DNA of 64,000 bases from Neoceratodus forsteri. Lineage: Eukaryota; Chordata; Ceratodontiformes; Ceratodontidae. Of this stretch, positions 63,881 through 64,000 are shown one piece after another. Both the position numbers and the translations under genes were made by a program. The stretch is from assembly GCA_016271365.2 (NCBI GenBank), contig JADMNL010000022.1:223300501-223364500 (forward strand), written 5' to 3'. Positions within the stretch are counted from its first letter, which is position 1. Each line of letters begins with the position of its first letter. A model generated the notes under the pieces. The model saw only the letters and a program-made list of their open reading frames with translations. It was not told the origin of the DNA and made no database searches.

Positions 63881-64000
63881 TAATCTCCTCAGCCCTCTCA
63901 TTTTTGTTCCCTCCAACTATCACCTACCACATCTCCACCCCCTCCTTTTTCTCTATGTTACTTTTTTATTTTTTCTTTCTTTTCACCACTCCTGACTCTC

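Larger units (their letters stand above)
60067..64000 (+). mobile_element. L2/Rex1-like LINE, near full length, runs to window end
   Basis: It begins after the gag break with a C-rich 5' UTR of about 700 bases (60067-60774). Leader, endonuclease, linker, reverse transcriptase and the C-terminal block (about 63745-63875) follow in order on the plus strand. Coding is broken by several stops and shifts. The A-rich or microsatellite tail is not reached by 64000. The same domain plan is seen at 21.4-25 kb and in the split element at 32-39.7 kb, but RT details differ, so these are probably related subfamilies. Confidence 0.85.

Noticed and set aside
1..64000. CRISPR array, bacterial operon or phage
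   Set aside because: No regularly spaced identical short repeats with unique spacers and no prokaryotic gene density. All domains are eukaryotic retroelements or V segments.
1..64000. tRNA or rRNA genes
   Set aside because: I found no cloverleaf-compatible segment with A and B boxes in the right spacing and no rRNA core motif by eye. Short SINE-like tails lack recognisable tRNA heads. A covariance-model scan would be decisive.

Overview
This is vertebrate nuclear DNA made almost entirely of repeats. I see no intact host protein-coding gene, no rRNA or tRNA gene and no prokaryotic signal. The repeat mix is CR1 LINEs with the TTCTATGATT-type tail, L2/Rex1-like LINEs, L1/Tx1-like LINEs, a DIRS tyrosine-recombinase retrotransposon, an LTR retroelement, a hAT-like foldback element and many palindromic repeats. 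That mix fits an amphibian, lungfish or non-avian reptile better than a bird or mammal, because DIRS elements are common in the former. The species cannot be fixed from sequence alone.

The one clear host-derived locus is an antigen-receptor V gene segment on the minus strand (15072-15580). It has a leader exon, a phase-1 intron, a V exon and a heptamer/23-bp spacer/nonamer recombination signal. Three in-frame stops and a lost second cysteine make it a pseudogene, most like a T-cell receptor alpha/delta V. A second, shorter V-like remnant lies on the same strand near 49.7 kb. Together they suggest the V array of a TCR alpha/delta-type locus that has been invaded by transposons.

Layout. 0-8 kb: old unclassified repeats, an L1 3' end, a satellite of about 300 bp whose unit is itself a palindrome, and a 350-bp foldback. 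8-12.5 kb: a plus-strand CR1 split by a minus-strand CR1. 12.5-21 kb: mostly unique or anciently repeated DNA with the V pseudogene and several palindromes. 21.4-26.1 kb: a nearly full-length minus-strand L2/Rex1-like LINE with a duplicated 5' region. 26.5-28.5 kb: CR1 and LINE 3' ends. 28.5-39.7 kb: a nested stack in which an L2/Rex1-like LINE (minus) has been interrupted by an L1, a CR1 and a 5.3-kb DIRS element. 40-44.7 kb: LINE 3' fragments. 44.8-51 kb: unclassified repeats, palindromes, a hAT-like foldback and the V remnant. 51.8-53.9 kb: a second CR1-in-CR1 nest. 54-60 kb: an LTR element (LTR and broken gag) whose LTR carries a 5'-truncated L1 with a 15-bp target duplication. 60-64 kb: a plus-strand L2/Rex1-like LINE.

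The genes do not form a pathway. Apart from the V segments, every coding stretch is a reverse transcriptase, endonuclease, RNase H, recombinase, ORF1 or Gag relic. The relative ages of many insertions can be read from which element interrupts which.
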